Below the pieces are notes generated by a model. That model was not told where the DNA came from, ran no database searches, and saw nothing but the letters and a program-made list of their open reading frames with translations. The translations under genes and the position numbers were made by a program. From Centropus unirufus (Eukaryota; Chordata; Aves; Cuculiformes; Centropidae), in the NCBI GenBank assembly GCA_013397695.1, contig VYZI01000087.1:152246-216245 (forward strand): 64,000 bases of DNA. Reading direction: 5' to 3'. The stretch's first letter is position 1, and each line of letters opens with the position of its first letter. Shown piece after piece: positions 47,441 through 61,369 of the stretch.

Positions 47441-50400
47441 GTCAGGAATATTGCAAGTTAACTTCTATTCCCTTTCCAGCACAAAAATCAACACCTTTTA
47501 TTATTTCTTTTGGTAAACTGACTGAATCAATTTTCATTGAAACCTTGTCATATTTCTTGGATCTTGACTCCAGCTTGAGCTGCATTGTAAGGTTTTCAGA
47601 CCAAAGTTGAAGGGAGATGAGATTCTGAATGTTTGAAAGAAGAAAACTTTTATACTGGAGAAATGCAGTCAATGTGTGGAGAAGTAGAGCAGGGTGGCCC
47701 TAAGAAATCACAAAACTGTCTGGTTTTAAACTGGGATTTGCTTGATGTTAGGTCCTGGCAAACTGGCTTAGCGATTGCTGCAAAGGGTGACGTGAACTGC
47801 TGCCTCAGTGCCTCCTGAATTGTCTCTTATGCTGTAAACTCAGCCTGGCTCCCTGGGGAAATGAGGGTTATACCTTTCACTTCTGAACCCAGGAGCTTGT
47901 TTTTGCTGATAAACACACAGGAGCCATGGAGATAAGCAAGGTGGTACAAATTGGGTGAAAATAGGTGTCTGGAGGAAAAAATAATGCACTTGGGAAATCT
48001 GCAGAGCCTTTGCTGACCATGGTGGATCTCACTTTGTTGAAGAATCTCCGTGTTCCCAAAACCACGTTTCCCCACCAGAAAAGACTCCTTGAAGTCATTG
48101 GTAAATTTTGCTTTATTATCAGTTGTATATTACACACAGAGCAAATGCCCTTAAAGACCTGGAGTCTTTTGCTGTAATTCCTGGGATCTTAGCCACAATC
48201 TCCTAACACATGAATATGTGCATCTGGATTCTGGGTGAAATAAGGAAAACATGATGAAGGTGAACAGAAATGGAGACATGGTATTAATAACAACAGTGAG
48301 GACAGGAAGTGTTCAGACAAAATGTGCTGGAGGCCTATTTTTCACTTGCTGAAATTTTCCACTGTATTTGGACTGTGTGTCCTTGGGTCTACTGCTAACC
48401 ATGAAAATTATTTGTTAAGTCCCCTGCTCCTTCTGCCAACGCCGTGATTTGTAGAGTATTAGATATCTTTGGTAATAAAGTTCTGATTCTTTCTCTCAGG
48501 GGACTGGGGAAAGCTTAGACAGGCTTTGCCATAAAAGAAAGATATTCCTTTTCTTAATTGTTCCCCTCCACCATTACTCTTCATTTAATCCCTTCATATC
48601 CCTCTCAACAATCACCTCCCCTCCACAGGGGGAGGACCCTGCCTCTCTATGTATAAAATGCCCAGCTCTTGATTTGCTTTGTAATATCTAATTTGGGTAA
48701 ACAAATACAGAGACATTTGACAATTACAGTAAGAGAAGAAGGGAGGCAATGGCTACCAAGGAATGGGCACGTGTCTGTGTGTTCTCCATAAAATGCTATT
48801 TCTGTAGTTTTATGGCTGGTGATGCAGAGTGTGTCTAAAACGGGATTCTTTTGTGTAAGGTGAAAATGCCATGAAATGACTGGGATCCTCTTGCATCTGG
48901 AGGAATGTTCATGTTGCAATAGGTCTCTGTAAATATTTATACCTGATGACTTAGCAGCTGGCTATTAAGTGCCCTGATTGTTCATGTAATGCTGCTAGTA
49001 AATGGAGATCTGGCATTTAAAGGATGCAGCACAAATTGTTCTGCTGGTCTTAACTTTTGGTCAGAGAATTTATTCAGTGCTAGTGACATCACTGGTGAAG
49101 CATCCCTCTCTCCCCTTCTCCTTTCCATCCATGCAGATGGAGCAGTGCTCTCCCTCATGTCAAAAGTGGGGAGAACACACAAAACCGACCCATTCTGGTA
49201 CTCCAAAGAAAGCATGTAGCTGGTGGTAGCTTAGCGGACCTGACTGGAGCTACCTCCTGCCTGTAGGGTTTTGGTGGTGCCTTGCATGAGGTGTTGCAGC
49301 CCCGGTTGCTCTTCCTCTGACATTGGACGTGGGCCAGCCCACTGAGGCAGTGTGACCTCCAAGCACTGGTGACTCACTTTTGCCATGGATCTGCTCATGA
49401 CCAAGCCTTTCCTGCTGGGTCAGGGCAGTGATGTTAACCCCTTCGCTGATTGGGGATTGTGGACAGTACTGGATGGGCTGTTACGGCTCAGGGGTGCCAA
49501 AGCCCCTTGTAGAGTGTGTGAAGACATACAGGCTCAAAGCAGCTGCAGTAGGGATTGGGAGTAATGGGAGAAAATATACTCACTGAAGCAGCAAGCTCTT
49601 TTCTCATGAGTTTAGGAGCTGAACCGTTGCTCCAAGACTTGGGTAGGGTTTGAGGGAAGACATCCATATCCCTATATTGTCCATCCTCATTGTAAATCCA
49701 GTTAGACCCCATGCATATAAACTCACTATTTTATCATCACTGCTTTCTTGTCTCCTATTTTACATAAATTAATAGTTCAGCTGCACCTTTGGCTGGATTA
49801 AAATTGATTGTGAGTTTGCGTTGAGCAGCCAGAAGAACTGCAGGAGAGGGCAGAAACCATTAAGAAACCAAACAAACCACAAAGTGCTTCATTCAGACTT
49901 TCAGAAGAAAGTTACCACTTTCAAACTTCTTTTGAAAAGATGTCTCATCGTTGGGCTAATTTTGAACTAATGAAAAATAAATCAGTCCTCTCTAGGCCTG
50001 CCAGCAGGAACCTGTGTTTCATTCTACTGGAAATGGAGCAAATAAAAATAAATTAATCTTCAAAACACTGGCACAGGGTCCATGTTTTGCGGTGCCGGCA
50101 GGTGGGGATTTGCAGACAGAGGAAGCAGGTGATCCTCATACAAATCTATGCCTGTAGAAAAGCTGCTTGGTGAGTCTTTTTGCTTATTTGATCACTCAGA
50201 AATGGCACAGGTACAATTTAAAGTGACTCCATTGCCTTTATTTTACAACGTTGCTCTGTCAAAGTATTTTAAGTAGCTATTCTATATGCCTGTGGGTGCT
50301 GTATTTCTATCCTTGTACTCATATTAATCTCTACATTACAACCCTATTATAAACCCTTCTGACCCATCATGAAGGTCAATGAAATAATTTTTCCCAATAA

Positions 50401-53239
50401 TGTATTCCAGAAGTCCCTCCTTTTCTCATTCCCTGGCTGCATTTAGGCTCAGTTACCACCCTGCTTTCAAGACAACTTTTGTTTCTTCCCTGATTATTAT
50501 TTGTTGCTGGGTTTTGACATGGCAACCAGCTGAGCTGGAAGGGGATGCCTAGGGTGGGCTGAGGTGCAGGCTAGGCTTAGGCCAAGGTTCATGAGTTGTG
50601 GGTTTATCTTTCAGACCTTTCAACTTGGAAAGGAAACAAATTTATGTAAAACATCGCAGCTTAGATTTTAAACAAAGAGGATGTGCTGTGCTCTGTGTAA
50701 GTAGAATATTTACAGTTATAAGGCAGAATGATATATGTTCCTCACAAATAATAAATAAAGGTTGAGTGTTGGGAATAGGATTCATAAGGCTGAAACTAAT
50801 AATGTAATAGTTTTTATTGAGGAAAATTAAGCGGTCTTATGGCTGGGACAAAATCCCAAAATAAATTTACTGTTTACTAAAACACTGTAGAGTGGTTTAG
50901 ATGTTGTTATAAACCCATTTTTATCATCTATGCAGAAGATGTGGGTCAGTGGGGCTGTTCCAGGTTTCCTAGAAAACTTACACAGTCCTAATCGTCACAG
51001 TAAGGTCCAGACAACTTAGCAGAGTTGCTCACTTTTTCAATGAGGCTGTAGGAAATCCAGATACCTGCAAAACACAGCAAACACTGAAAATGGGAGTTGA
51101 TGAGCTGCCGTCGTATTGTTAGGCTTTAATTCACTTCTCTAGACATGCCTTAGAATATGTCCCAATTCAGAGTAAAGCAGCCCACACATCTGGAGCTGTT
51201 ATACAAGGGGATGCAAGGGGCGATGAGTGCATCTCTTTCAGACAGAAATATTCCCTAGGTTTCCCAGCAAGTTCCCAAGCTTACCAAGTCATAACCTTAA
51301 ATCATCACTGGTGAGCCTGAATACGTGCTTTCAATTAATAGCACAGCCTCTAACATAATTGTTCGTCTCAGCTTCAGGCACTGAAATTATATGATTACCC
51401 CTGCCTTCTGTATGTTGAAAATTGTGGTGTTGTCATACTACCATGACAATGCAAAGTGATGCTTTACATTAAAATTCAGTGATGGATACAGTAAGCAAAA
51501 TGTATTGTCTGTCTTAATTTGAGTCTTTAGAAAGGGAAGAAATACTTCAATATTGAGCTATCTTCAAAGTCTGTGAAGGTTATTGATTGTGGAATCTATG
51601 TACTAGGAAGGAATGTAGAAAAGATACTAGAAGATGCATGTGGGAAAAGATAATAATGTAGGTGTGAATTCAAGCACTAATATTGCTTAGTCCAACACAT
51701 GGAGTAAGAAGGGATGCTGTAGCTCTGGAATAATCAATGTTTTCTATTTCTAGAATGGTGTTGTTTGGAAGAAAAGGGAAATATCATCATTTTCCATAGG
51801 TTAATCCTAGTTTAAAAAACTTTCTGACTACACAAAAAGTGTAATTTTGGTTTTGGAAAACTTCTGCTGCTGTTCCTGCAGAGAAGACCAGAGGCAGGTG
51901 TGCAAAACAAGTTTATATTGCATGCTAGTTGTTGCCTGTATTTAGCAGGTAAGATTAATGCCTTTTGAAACTGCCAAGTCTGGAGCAGTGACTGTGGTCC
52001 AGCCCCTTACCTGTCTAGTGGAGTCCAGCGTAGCCTCAGCAGTAGAAATTGTGCAGTGGAAATATTGGAGGAGGCATCGTAGGGAGTAATGTTGCAGTGA
52101 GTAGGGTAGGGGTGTAGGATGGGCAAGATGAATGACATCCTGAGCCTCACTTCTGACACCTTAGCATTTATATTTGAGGTGCCCTGCAATTTTGCTCAGC
52201 TCCACATTTTAGTTAGGTGACTTCTCTTGTGTGTTAGCAGAGACCAAACCCACTGCTTGTGGCCACTCAGGAAGCAATCTTGGTGCTGGAGCATTTATTA
52301 TTGGCTTATGACATTATAGCAGAGCTGAAGAAACCCCAAATGGAGAATTAAAGCCAGTCCCTGTCTTAGAAGACACAAGATATGAGGAACAGGAGGGGCA
52401 CGGACAGGGAACAAGCAATTTGAACATTTGCCTGTGTCATGCTGGTCCTGTGACATTCTTTCCTTTATTTACAACCCCCCTCTCCACCGAGCTGAAAATT
52501 TAGGTTGAGATGCATGCAGAGAGAAAAGATGTTCTGCAAAAGGACAAGTGGGGCATTGTCTGTCCCTAACCTGATGCTGAGCCCCATTCTCCTGGCTCCG
52601 GGGTGAGTTATCTAAGGTATCTAGTGAGCGGCAATTATGCGTAGGCAACTGGTTTGATTTAACAGAACCCCTTTCTCCTGCCTTGTCTGCCTCAAAATCA
52701 CATCTGGCCAGCAAGACTTTCATTACATAAAAAGAATAAGAAAACAGAGCTTCCTTATCATTCCAGGTTTCCATGTCTGCAGAAATGCAGACTGAGGGTG
52801 GCCCTGAATGTGGTGGGACAGCGTACTGAAGGTTCCCACAAGTGAGCAAAGAGGGGAGGACAGGATGGCAAAGCTTGCCAGACACTGGAGAAGAGCAGCA
52901 GATCCACTGTGGGAAGGAAGCATCTCATGGGAAAGGTTATCCTTCAGCTGAAGGACAGGGCTGCAAGCTACCATAGCAGGGCACCAGTTTTATTTTAGCT
53001 GTGGGCTCCTTTTATAATCTTGGGGAGGTCACAGGATGGCTCAACTCCTCAGTTACTGTGCCAGGTTTACTTTAATCTTTCCATCTTATTAAGTTCAAAA
53101 TCCACCAGTGTCCTGGTGCTGTGGAAATTAATGGCATTATTATAGAGTATACAAGAGTTCTTGAAGCAAAATAAAAACTGAGGATGCAAAGAGCCTGGAA
53201 AATTGTGAATGGAAATTTTTATGTAGATAATACCTTTTC

Positions 53240-53253
53240 TTTTTTTTTTTTTT
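53240..53253. repeat. Poly-T run (14)
   Basis: Fourteen T residues. Homopolymer. Confidence 0.9.
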
Positions 53254-54444
53254 GGTGGGTATATATTTATAGGAACAATGTCCAGGATATTCTACCTATA
53301 TTAAGCTATGTCCTTTCCTAGATCTGAACCTAGGCATAGTGCTTCAGCAAGAGTTTACTTCACTTACAGACATGTGTCAGATCTAGGAGAAATATGTGAT
53401 ATCAAGGAGAAATGTTTCGTTGGCTTCAATATTTGAGCTGGGCACTGCTGAGCAAGAGAGAATCTCTGGTAGCAAGGATGAATCCTACCTCCCTTGAAAA
53501 AGCTTAGGTAAACTCCCTGTAGACCCTGACACTTACTTTGAGAACAAAAAGTGGTGACTTTTTGCCCTCGTTGCACAATGCAAATCAGCGCAACATGTAC
53601 AAATGAGAAAGGAGCAGGGCAATCTTCATTCTGCTAATGTTATACTATACAGCCCCATCCCTAAAAGCATAGCTTAAGGTATTAGCCACCACAAGAAATC
53701 TGATGACTATTTTGGAAAGTGTGTTTGTTCACTGGGATGTCTGGAAGACTTAATGCACAGTGAGAGAGTCAACCTGGTAACTGCAGATTCTCACACCCAA
53801 GTTTGGAGGGAGGACGGGGATCAGGTATGGCCAGAAACAGCATTAGCACTGCAGACATGCTTTGCAATCCTTCCCTCTAAATATTGCCACTGTCAGCCAA
53901 GAAACTGAGGCCTGGATGCATTGAAAAACGATGTGGGCTGCCAGATCCATGCAAAATAAAGCCAGGATTCCAGCAGGAGGACAGACAGACACAGAGCAGG
54001 TTTACCTTTGACATGTGTGTGTGTGTTAGCAGCATAAAGCCACAAACCTGTAGTCCTGTGGCAAAACAGTGGTGACATTTGCCATTCCAACATGAAGAGA
54101 GGACTTAATATATCCTGCCTAATGCATTTTTCCCTCCCATGGTGCACGTATTCTCTTTTTGCCTTTTTAACATTGTTCCATTATTTTCCCCAGTCTTCTC
54201 TTCAAGTCTCTCCCTAGAGAGACCTTCCTGTTCCCTTGAAATCGTGTGTTCACAAAGATGTGCTAGCACTATTACCAGCTCTTGCAGTTTTCTTACAAAA
54301 TCCATAATATGTGGCTGTTAGTAGTCCATGTGTGGGAAAGCCCAGGGACTTGGATCTAGGAGTGGAAGCCCTGTCCTTCACTGGCCAAGAGAGTAAAAGA
54401 AAAAAACCAAAGCTAAACACAAAAATTTCATTTTTTTTTATTAT

Positions 54445-54480
54445 GTCCTTGCTTATTAGTCCTTTTATTAGTCCTTGCTT
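54445..54480. repeat. GTCCTT short interspersed repeats
   Basis: GTCCTT occurs at 54445, 54459 and 54471 with TTATTA between copies. A tiny degenerate tandem of period 12-14. Confidence 0.75.
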
Positions 54481-55739
54481 GAGTGTCTTTCTCAAGGCTC
54501 TTATACCTTATATATTTAACATAACTGAGGATATCTCAGTGCTTGACTGTCATGTTTTATGGTTCCTCACAGAGTATGGATAGTTCAGAGGGCTTTTATG
54601 CAGTGACTTGCATAGCTTTTCTCATGCATTATGTTGCTCCCTGACAAGTTCCCATACAACTCACCCTGCTAGGACTGGCCAGTGTCTGTGGAGATGGGTA
54701 ACCAATTTATTAAGGCTTAGCTGGAGAAGTTAGGGAATTTGCTGAAACCCAACTCCCTTGCTCAGCTACAACAAATTCTGCTGTGTAAGCTGATTTCTAG
54801 AACATCAAAGACAGTAGCATCAGCCAAGGAGCAAAAAGAGGTTGAAAGACTTTCTGGGATGACAAATAAATTATGGGAGCCTGTAGGAAGAGCAGGGAGA
54901 AAAGAAGATGGCAGATATTTTTGGAGCATCAAGGCTGAGAACATTCATAAAATATCTGCTTCAGGTGTACTAAAAGGGTCTCCCCAGGTGGTCAAGGCAC
55001 AGCGCTATATCCCAAGCTATGGGTGTTTTATGTAACAGTTATTTATTGTTATATTTTGCAACAGAAGGGAAAAAAAACCTGAAAGCTTTATTGCTTGCTG
55101 GAACTGTGCTATTTCCTCCCTTTAAACCTTTGAGCAATAGAGATAAAAAGTGAGTGTTACTCTTGATATTGGGAGAAAGAATGCAATATTCTATCTGTTA
55201 ATGTCTGGTAGAGCCCCTATCATCTGGCCTTGCTTTCTCCCCTCTCAGCTGCAGGCAAGGAGACACACGCATGCACACATCTACTTAAGAACTGGAAGCC
55301 ACTTGTTTTTAGTGTGCAGTCCTATTTCTTGGCTTTCTTTTTCGAGTTGGGCAGGTTTCTATTGAATTGCAAAAGTGACCAACATTTGGCACAACTGCTT
55401 GCTCCAAACCTCGGAAACCCATCTGAAAAAATATGACAGGCAAGATGATGCAGCACTTTCTGATTGGGCTCGTCCTACTAAATTGTTAACTTATGTTGAA
55501 TGTTTCCCCTCTGCCCCTTGAGTGCTAAGTCTCTTCTTCCTTTGGTGGGGCAGTTAAACTGGGGACCCTGTGAGAGAAGATAAAGGCAGATCTGTCTTTT
55601 GTGAAGCCAAAGATGCATAGCCAGCATCCCTGCTAGGACGTGAGGATTAGGAGAATACGTAGAATTTCCAAATTTAGACTGGAGGACTAGTTTCCCATAA
55701 ACAAAGGATGCTTTTTAAAATGAGATGCTAGCAAGATAA

Positions 55740-55753
55740 TGAAAAAAAAAAAA
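55740..55753. repeat. Poly-A run
   Basis: About twelve A residues after a G. Homopolymer, with no retroposon body recognised. Confidence 0.85.
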
Positions 55754-58514
55754 GTTTGCCTTTGTGACTAAATTCTGTTATTTTGCAGCCAACCTTCAAA
55801 TGGGCTGTGGGTGCAAGTGAACAAACGCTTCCTGTCTGTCCGTCCTCATGGGTGGTCGTGTTTTAAAATGAAATATACAGGCTGACAAATGCCTTTACAA
55901 AGGCCAGATTATAAACTGTAAACCTACTGTCAGCTGGGTAGAAAAAAAAAATCCAAATGCCTCTTATACCATTTAAAGATTTAGTTTGGCTACAACACTA
56001 AAGCACTTCATCTTCAAGGAGAAAGGAGCTTAGAGTTTATAAATTGTTGTTTGGGCTCTAGTAAGCTCTGGATAAGGGAATCTATCTGCTAGGAAACAAA
56101 TGACCTTCCCAAAATTTAGGGAGCTCTGGGTATTGTTACGAAGACAAAATGCCTTGGAAAAATGTCCCCAGAATACAAAGGGATTTGGGGCTGCTCTGTT
56201 ACTCTTAACATACAGTTCATACAGCTGCAAAGGGCAAACCTTACAGTTTCAGTCTTTAAAAAAGGGTGGAAAAAAGTTAAACATGTCAGAGTAATAAAAT
56301 ACAAGCTGTTTAGATTGTCCCCCTCTGTCTAATTGACTCTAGACTTGCTCTTGCACATGGTTGTTGAATCCAGGCTGAATATCCACATTATCTCGGCAAA
56401 AAAAAACCCCAAAATAGCGTAAATTCTCTGCAGTAGTGATCACTAAAGGAAAGTTTTGTGCCAAACATGGTGTTTTATAGTAACACGGTCACTGTTTTTG
56501 ACATTTTAAATCCAAACTGGAGAAACAAAGAAACTCCAGAAACAATGAAAAGCAATGGACTTTGCACACCCTTGCATCCATTAAGTGAAATCTTTGTACC
56601 TTCCTGTTCACACAGATCTCAATGGGAGTGCCAGTGACAGCATTTAAAATCCACCCTGAGCTTGGACTTGCACTGAAAAGCTCTTATCCTTCAATCTGAA
56701 AAATGCCATCAATAGTCTTTCAGTGGGTTGTGTTTGCAACCATGCTTCCCCTAAGGTAGAAGAAGATGAATGAAAAGATGAGTATATGCATGGAAATGGG
56801 CCTTAGTTTTCACATTTGTTTGTTTGTTTTTTTCACATTATGCTTTTATTTTGTGGCTTTTGAGATGGATCTAAACTGGCCATTATATCTGGAGGCACCA
56901 ACATGCATTTACTCTGCAAATCCTTGCCGCTTTCCTCTTGCCCAGCATGACTTACTGCTATTTGTCAGGAATATTACAGGTCATATTACTCTTTCTGGAA
57001 GCAAGCACAAATTTCAGTTGCTTTCACCAAATCCAGAAAGGCTGAGAGGACTGTGCAGGCTGGGTTGAGTAGGAAACAGAACGGAAAATCACCTCTCCCA
57101 CGGAATATAGAGTTTCCTTTTCACCCCAGCCATCTCATTCCAATCAGCACTACTCAAAGGCACTGCTTATCATTCCCTTTCCACCTTTATTCCTGGTGTT
57201 CCTATTGATTGGCCCAACTCTATGACACTCTTTCCTTGAGAAATGGCCACTTTAAACCCTGGAAACCACACTTGTGCTCTGCTGGCTTTAGGAGCCTTTT
57301 TCTTTAAATACTGCATAGCATCACAACAGAGATTTGTGTTTATGTCCACTTTCCAGGGTTTTCATCAGGTTTGAAAAGCCGTGAGGTAGAATCACAGTCA
57401 ATTTTCTATGCTTGACTCTTACTTGAGGCTAAAGTATGTCAGCACCAACTTCCATGAGGCCTTTGGAAAGGATGACTATTTCAGTGCCCATCAGATTGTT
57501 TTAATGCTTGAATGTGAATTCATGCTGGGACTCGGGCTATCAGCTGTCCCTCCTCTCCTACCCAGAGACCAGATGACAGTTGTGCAGCTGCATCCAATGG
57601 TTTTGTTAAAAAAGAATAAAAAGGAAATTACTGGAAAATCTTCACAGCGGATCTCCCTCCGCCTACAGAGTGATGGGAATAAACATCACAACTTCAGATC
57701 TTGGTGAATGCAGATAAATAGAGGCTTAGCTGATAAGTTAATGACATACCAAAACCAGATTGCCTGAGGACTAAAACAATAAGTGGCCAATGAGCAGAAT
57801 ACTGGAATCCTGACAAAACCCAAAATGCTTTGACATCGCATGCTCCCCTCTGCAAGGAGAGAGCTGCTGCAGTCATGCACAGTGGGGGTGCAGCTGGCTG
57901 CAGCCAGACAATCTCTCTTCTTGAGCCTTCTACACCCAGGAATATCTGAAAGACTCCAATTCTGCTCGTACCATTTCTCCAATATGTGCTTTTTCCTGTC
58001 CAGCTGCACTGCTAGGTTTTTTCTCTTGCCTCCCCTTAGCTCATGTCTTCATTGTTGCTACCCTGGGAGAGCTCACATCCTCGTGTTCACTCAGAAAATT
58101 CTTTTACTCTTGTTTGACTGTCTCATGTCTCTTTTTTTTTTTATGCTTCTTATCTGTTTTATCTGCAACTTCCCTTCTTTTTCAAGTCAATTCTCACCTT
58201 CCTCACACTTACTCTCTTTCACGATTAAAACATGATGCCTATTTTCTGTCGTGAATGAGTATTGTCTCTGGTATCCTACGCCATTCCACCAGACGGAGCA
58301 ATTACTACTCTGTCATGGATCTGTTCTGGCAATAAATACATGAGCTCAGAGCTACTCCTGGAGAAATAGAGGCTTAGAGAACCTAAGGAGTGCGCCAAAC
58401 CACACAAGCATCTCTAGGTAGGTTGAATTCATCTCCATCACTGACCCACCCTTCCTACCTGATCTGCAAGCCTCTGGCATTCAGAAGTGAATGAAGGAAG
58501 TGGAAAGTTGGGGA

Positions 58515-58556
58515 AAAATAAATTTATAAATAAAATTAATTTATAAATTATTAATT
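58515..58556. repeat. AT-rich palindromic tract
   Basis: AATTTATAAAT occurs twice in about 30 bp. The second copy sits in a 14-bp perfect palindrome TAATTTATAAATTA (58537-58550). This is almost pure A/T over 42 bp, so a chance palindrome is quite possible. Confidence 0.8.
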
Positions 58557-58559
58557 CCC

Positions 58560-59860
58560 TGACTTTCTCCATGATGCTCCAGTAGATTGATATACTTATA
58601 CAAATCCTCCTGGGCTGTTTTTAACATGTTACAGTGATCAGGATACCCAAAGGAATCATCAAAAACTTTTCTTGAAGACCAATTTTATTCCTGCATAGAC
58701 CACAATGGGATTTGTACCTTCTTAAAATTTTAATTATTATTTCATGGCTACATTATAGATAAACTGACCACCGGTCTGAACTGTGAAATGCTTCTTCATT
58801 TTCCTTGCACTCTTGCTGGAGCTCCAGCTCCATAGGGGAGGATCCAGCTACGCCTGATAAGCAAAATTGTTTTCCAAACACTGCTGCAAACTGGAGCTGG
58901 AATGTCCTTTTCAATGGAAAGGGGTATAAATGTGAAAGTTATATAAAAATCCAACAACACTTTCCTGGAACAATGAGTTCCTGTTTGTATCAGTTGAAGT
59001 GTGAAGGGAAGATGGTCCTAACTGTGGTGACCAGTGCAGAGTTTTTTAATTGAGATATATTACTTTATTATGACTATGGGGCAGTGTCTGTTCGCTTTGC
59101 CTTTCTTAGACTTAAGTGATCATATTCAGGAGTGGATGGGGTAACTGAGATGGATTATATGCCCACTGCACGCTGGATTTGAGGCATGAATGGCTTGGTA
59201 AATGCATGATTGCTGCTGCTTTCAGGTTCAGCTCTGCAGTTGCTGGTGGTGTCTCAAGTCCCTTGGTCATGCTGGGAAAAGTCAGGTGCTCTCAATGACC
59301 AACCCAGGACTCCACTTATATGGAGGCAGATCCTTTACTGGTGGAAAATAGATCCAGCAGCACTAAAGCCAGGCAGCAGTATGCACCAGCTGAGGATACC
59401 CAGAATCAAGCCCTCCAAAAAGAATCTGCAGAAAGAAAACCAATTAAAAAAATGGATGCTCTATCCCCAAGACATTCAACCAACTGCACCCATGACTTTA
59501 TCTGGTTTCTTTCCGCACAAGATATTGCTCTCCTGTTTGTTTTTTTTTTAATTGTTTTTTTTTTGTACAAACCAACACTGCCACAGCAAAGGATGTAAAT
59601 CTGGGCCGAGACATGGAAATGTTTTGCATTTTGCAGCAGCTTGCTAAAAATACTGATCTTCTGCAGCCTGCTTGGAATTGCTTATCAAGACATACAACAC
59701 AGGGGATCTTTGCCGCTCTGAGGCACTGAATTGCCGCAGTGTGTCGAGTGCAGTGACTTGCTCCACAGGTTGTCAAAGGCTGGAGACAGAGGGCAATAAG
59801 CCAGGAGCTTATTTTAGTCACATTTTCAAAGGAGTGGTACTATTGAGAGCAACCAGCTGA
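58560..59860. other. Unique non-coding DNA
   Basis: No gene recognised. T-rich tracts lie at 59.54-59.57 kb. The open frames at 59210-59551 and on the minus strand at 59498-59821 overlap each other and have no domain. Confidence 0.5.
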
Positions 59861-60109
59861 CAGGCGAGCGTTTGTTTTTCTCTTTCTACAGGCAGCTTGA
59901 CACCCGTGGAGGGAAGAGTTGAATGCCGAGAGCAGGTTGTTGGGGCTGAACAGGAGGAATCCCTTCACCCCTGATTTATACGTGCTTTCAGAGAGCGAAG
60001 GTTTGATGCTGCCTGGCAGTGAGCGCTCGGCAGTTCACAGGATCAGGCCGCTGAGTAAATGGGGAATTCATCCAGAGATATCTAGGAAATACATAAAATA
60101 AGCTGCCAA

Positions 60110-60330
60110 CCCTACTCCTAAAGCCAACAGTTCACTAATTTTAATCAACAGCTGGATATTTTTATAGGGAGTGAAGGGACGGAGGGGTATTATGACAGAA
60201 CAAGGGAGGTGGGATTAGACTAATCTAACCCAGGCCAAGTGGGCTCTTCCTGCTCAGCCATGTGTAGTGTCATGACTGCGTGATTTAGACTACTGCACAC
60301 TCACCCACACTGATAAGGAGGACAATTACG
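60110..60330. promoter_or_regulatory. Inverted bicoid-type homeodomain pair in a motif-dense block
   Basis: GATTAGACTAATC (60213-60225) is a perfect 6-bp inverted repeat with a one-base spacer. Each arm contains the TAATC core bound by K50 homeodomain proteins (OTX, PITX, GSC families). The block also contains CTAATTTTAATC near 60,136 and TGATAAGG near 60,311. No exon is supported. Role inferred. Confidence 0.33.
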
Positions 60331-61365
60331 GGGAATACACAACTCTTTTGCATAGCCCTCAGGAGCGGAGCAGGCTGGGTACTGCAGATGTCAGCTGGGG
60401 ATCATTTCCAGCTCCACATTAGTGTGGTCTCTATCCTGGGGACAAAGTTACCCTGAGGAGTGTGCCCTGGGGCTCTTGTGGTAAAGGATCCTGGTGCTTG
60501 TCCTGCTCTCAGATGCAGATCACCTTTGTACCTTGCAAAAGTTAAAAAAGACTCTTCTGATGAGCCTGGTCATCGTGCTGGTAAAACATGGCGGGTGGCA
60601 ACATCATTGTACACCTCTTCAGAGAACATTTCTCCATATTATGACTCTGCTGAGTCCCTTAACGGCAGTTTCTTTAGTGTTAATTGCCATGTTTCCCTGT
60701 AACTTCTCGTCCTCTCCATGTCCTTCCTCACCTTCCGCTTACTCATACCCAGCCGAGACTCATGCCAGACTGTCGCTACCTAAATGTGTCGCAGGGAGCA
60801 AGGAAAAATGCACTATGCCACCTCATGTAGCCCCAGTTCAATCGGACACTCCTTCTGGTAGGAAGCATGGGAAGAAATATTCAGAGTTAGATTGCCACCA
60901 CCACTCCCTGTTTTTTTTTTAATAATCCTCTGATTGGTGCAAAGCAGCTTTTGTTGTTGTTTATTTGTGTAGCTTTTCATCTTAACGAGGGTGTACGGAA
61001 ACAATTACCACATGGTTCATTCACAATATCAACTCAAGCTTTTCCTGTCTGTGCAGTGATTGGACTTAGCCACTGAAAATTATCTAGCTTTGCAGAAGTC
61101 ATGCTTTTTACTCATTTATTTTAATACATGTTGTACAATAGGGATGATGTTTTCCCTGCTAAATAATGTTTGGGGTTTGCACCAGGTGGCTGGAAATGTC
61201 ACAGAGTTTCTCCTTCTTGGCAGAAGAATGTCCATACGCTTTAAGAAGATGCACATTTTTTCAGGAGGGCAGAGAGAGGTCAAGATGCACTGACTAATTC
61301 AAGATTTCCTCCACTGGTTTCCATAACAAATCATCATTTTTTTCTTTATTTAGCTGTACTCACTG
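60331..61365. other. Unique non-coding DNA
   Basis: No gene recognised. The plus frame at 60494-60922 (142 codons) overlaps another plus frame and ends in a homopolymer. It has no domain. Confidence 0.5.
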
Positions 61366-61369
61366 GTAG

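Larger units (their letters stand above)
47441..58500. other. Unique AT-rich non-coding DNA, 11 kb
   Basis: No gene, RNA or transposon recognised. From 49.7 to 52.0 kb there is not even a chance frame of 60 codons on either strand, reflecting AT-richness. Simple tracts at 53.24 and 55.74 kb and a small GTCCTT repeat at 54.45 kb are the only structures. Frames such as minus 52469-52885 (138 codons) and plus 57840-58235 (131 codons) have no domain and are rejected. Confidence 0.55.

Noticed and set aside
60494..60922. Plus-strand frame of 142 codons
   Set aside because: Overlaps a second plus frame and terminates in a T homopolymer. The composition looks random.
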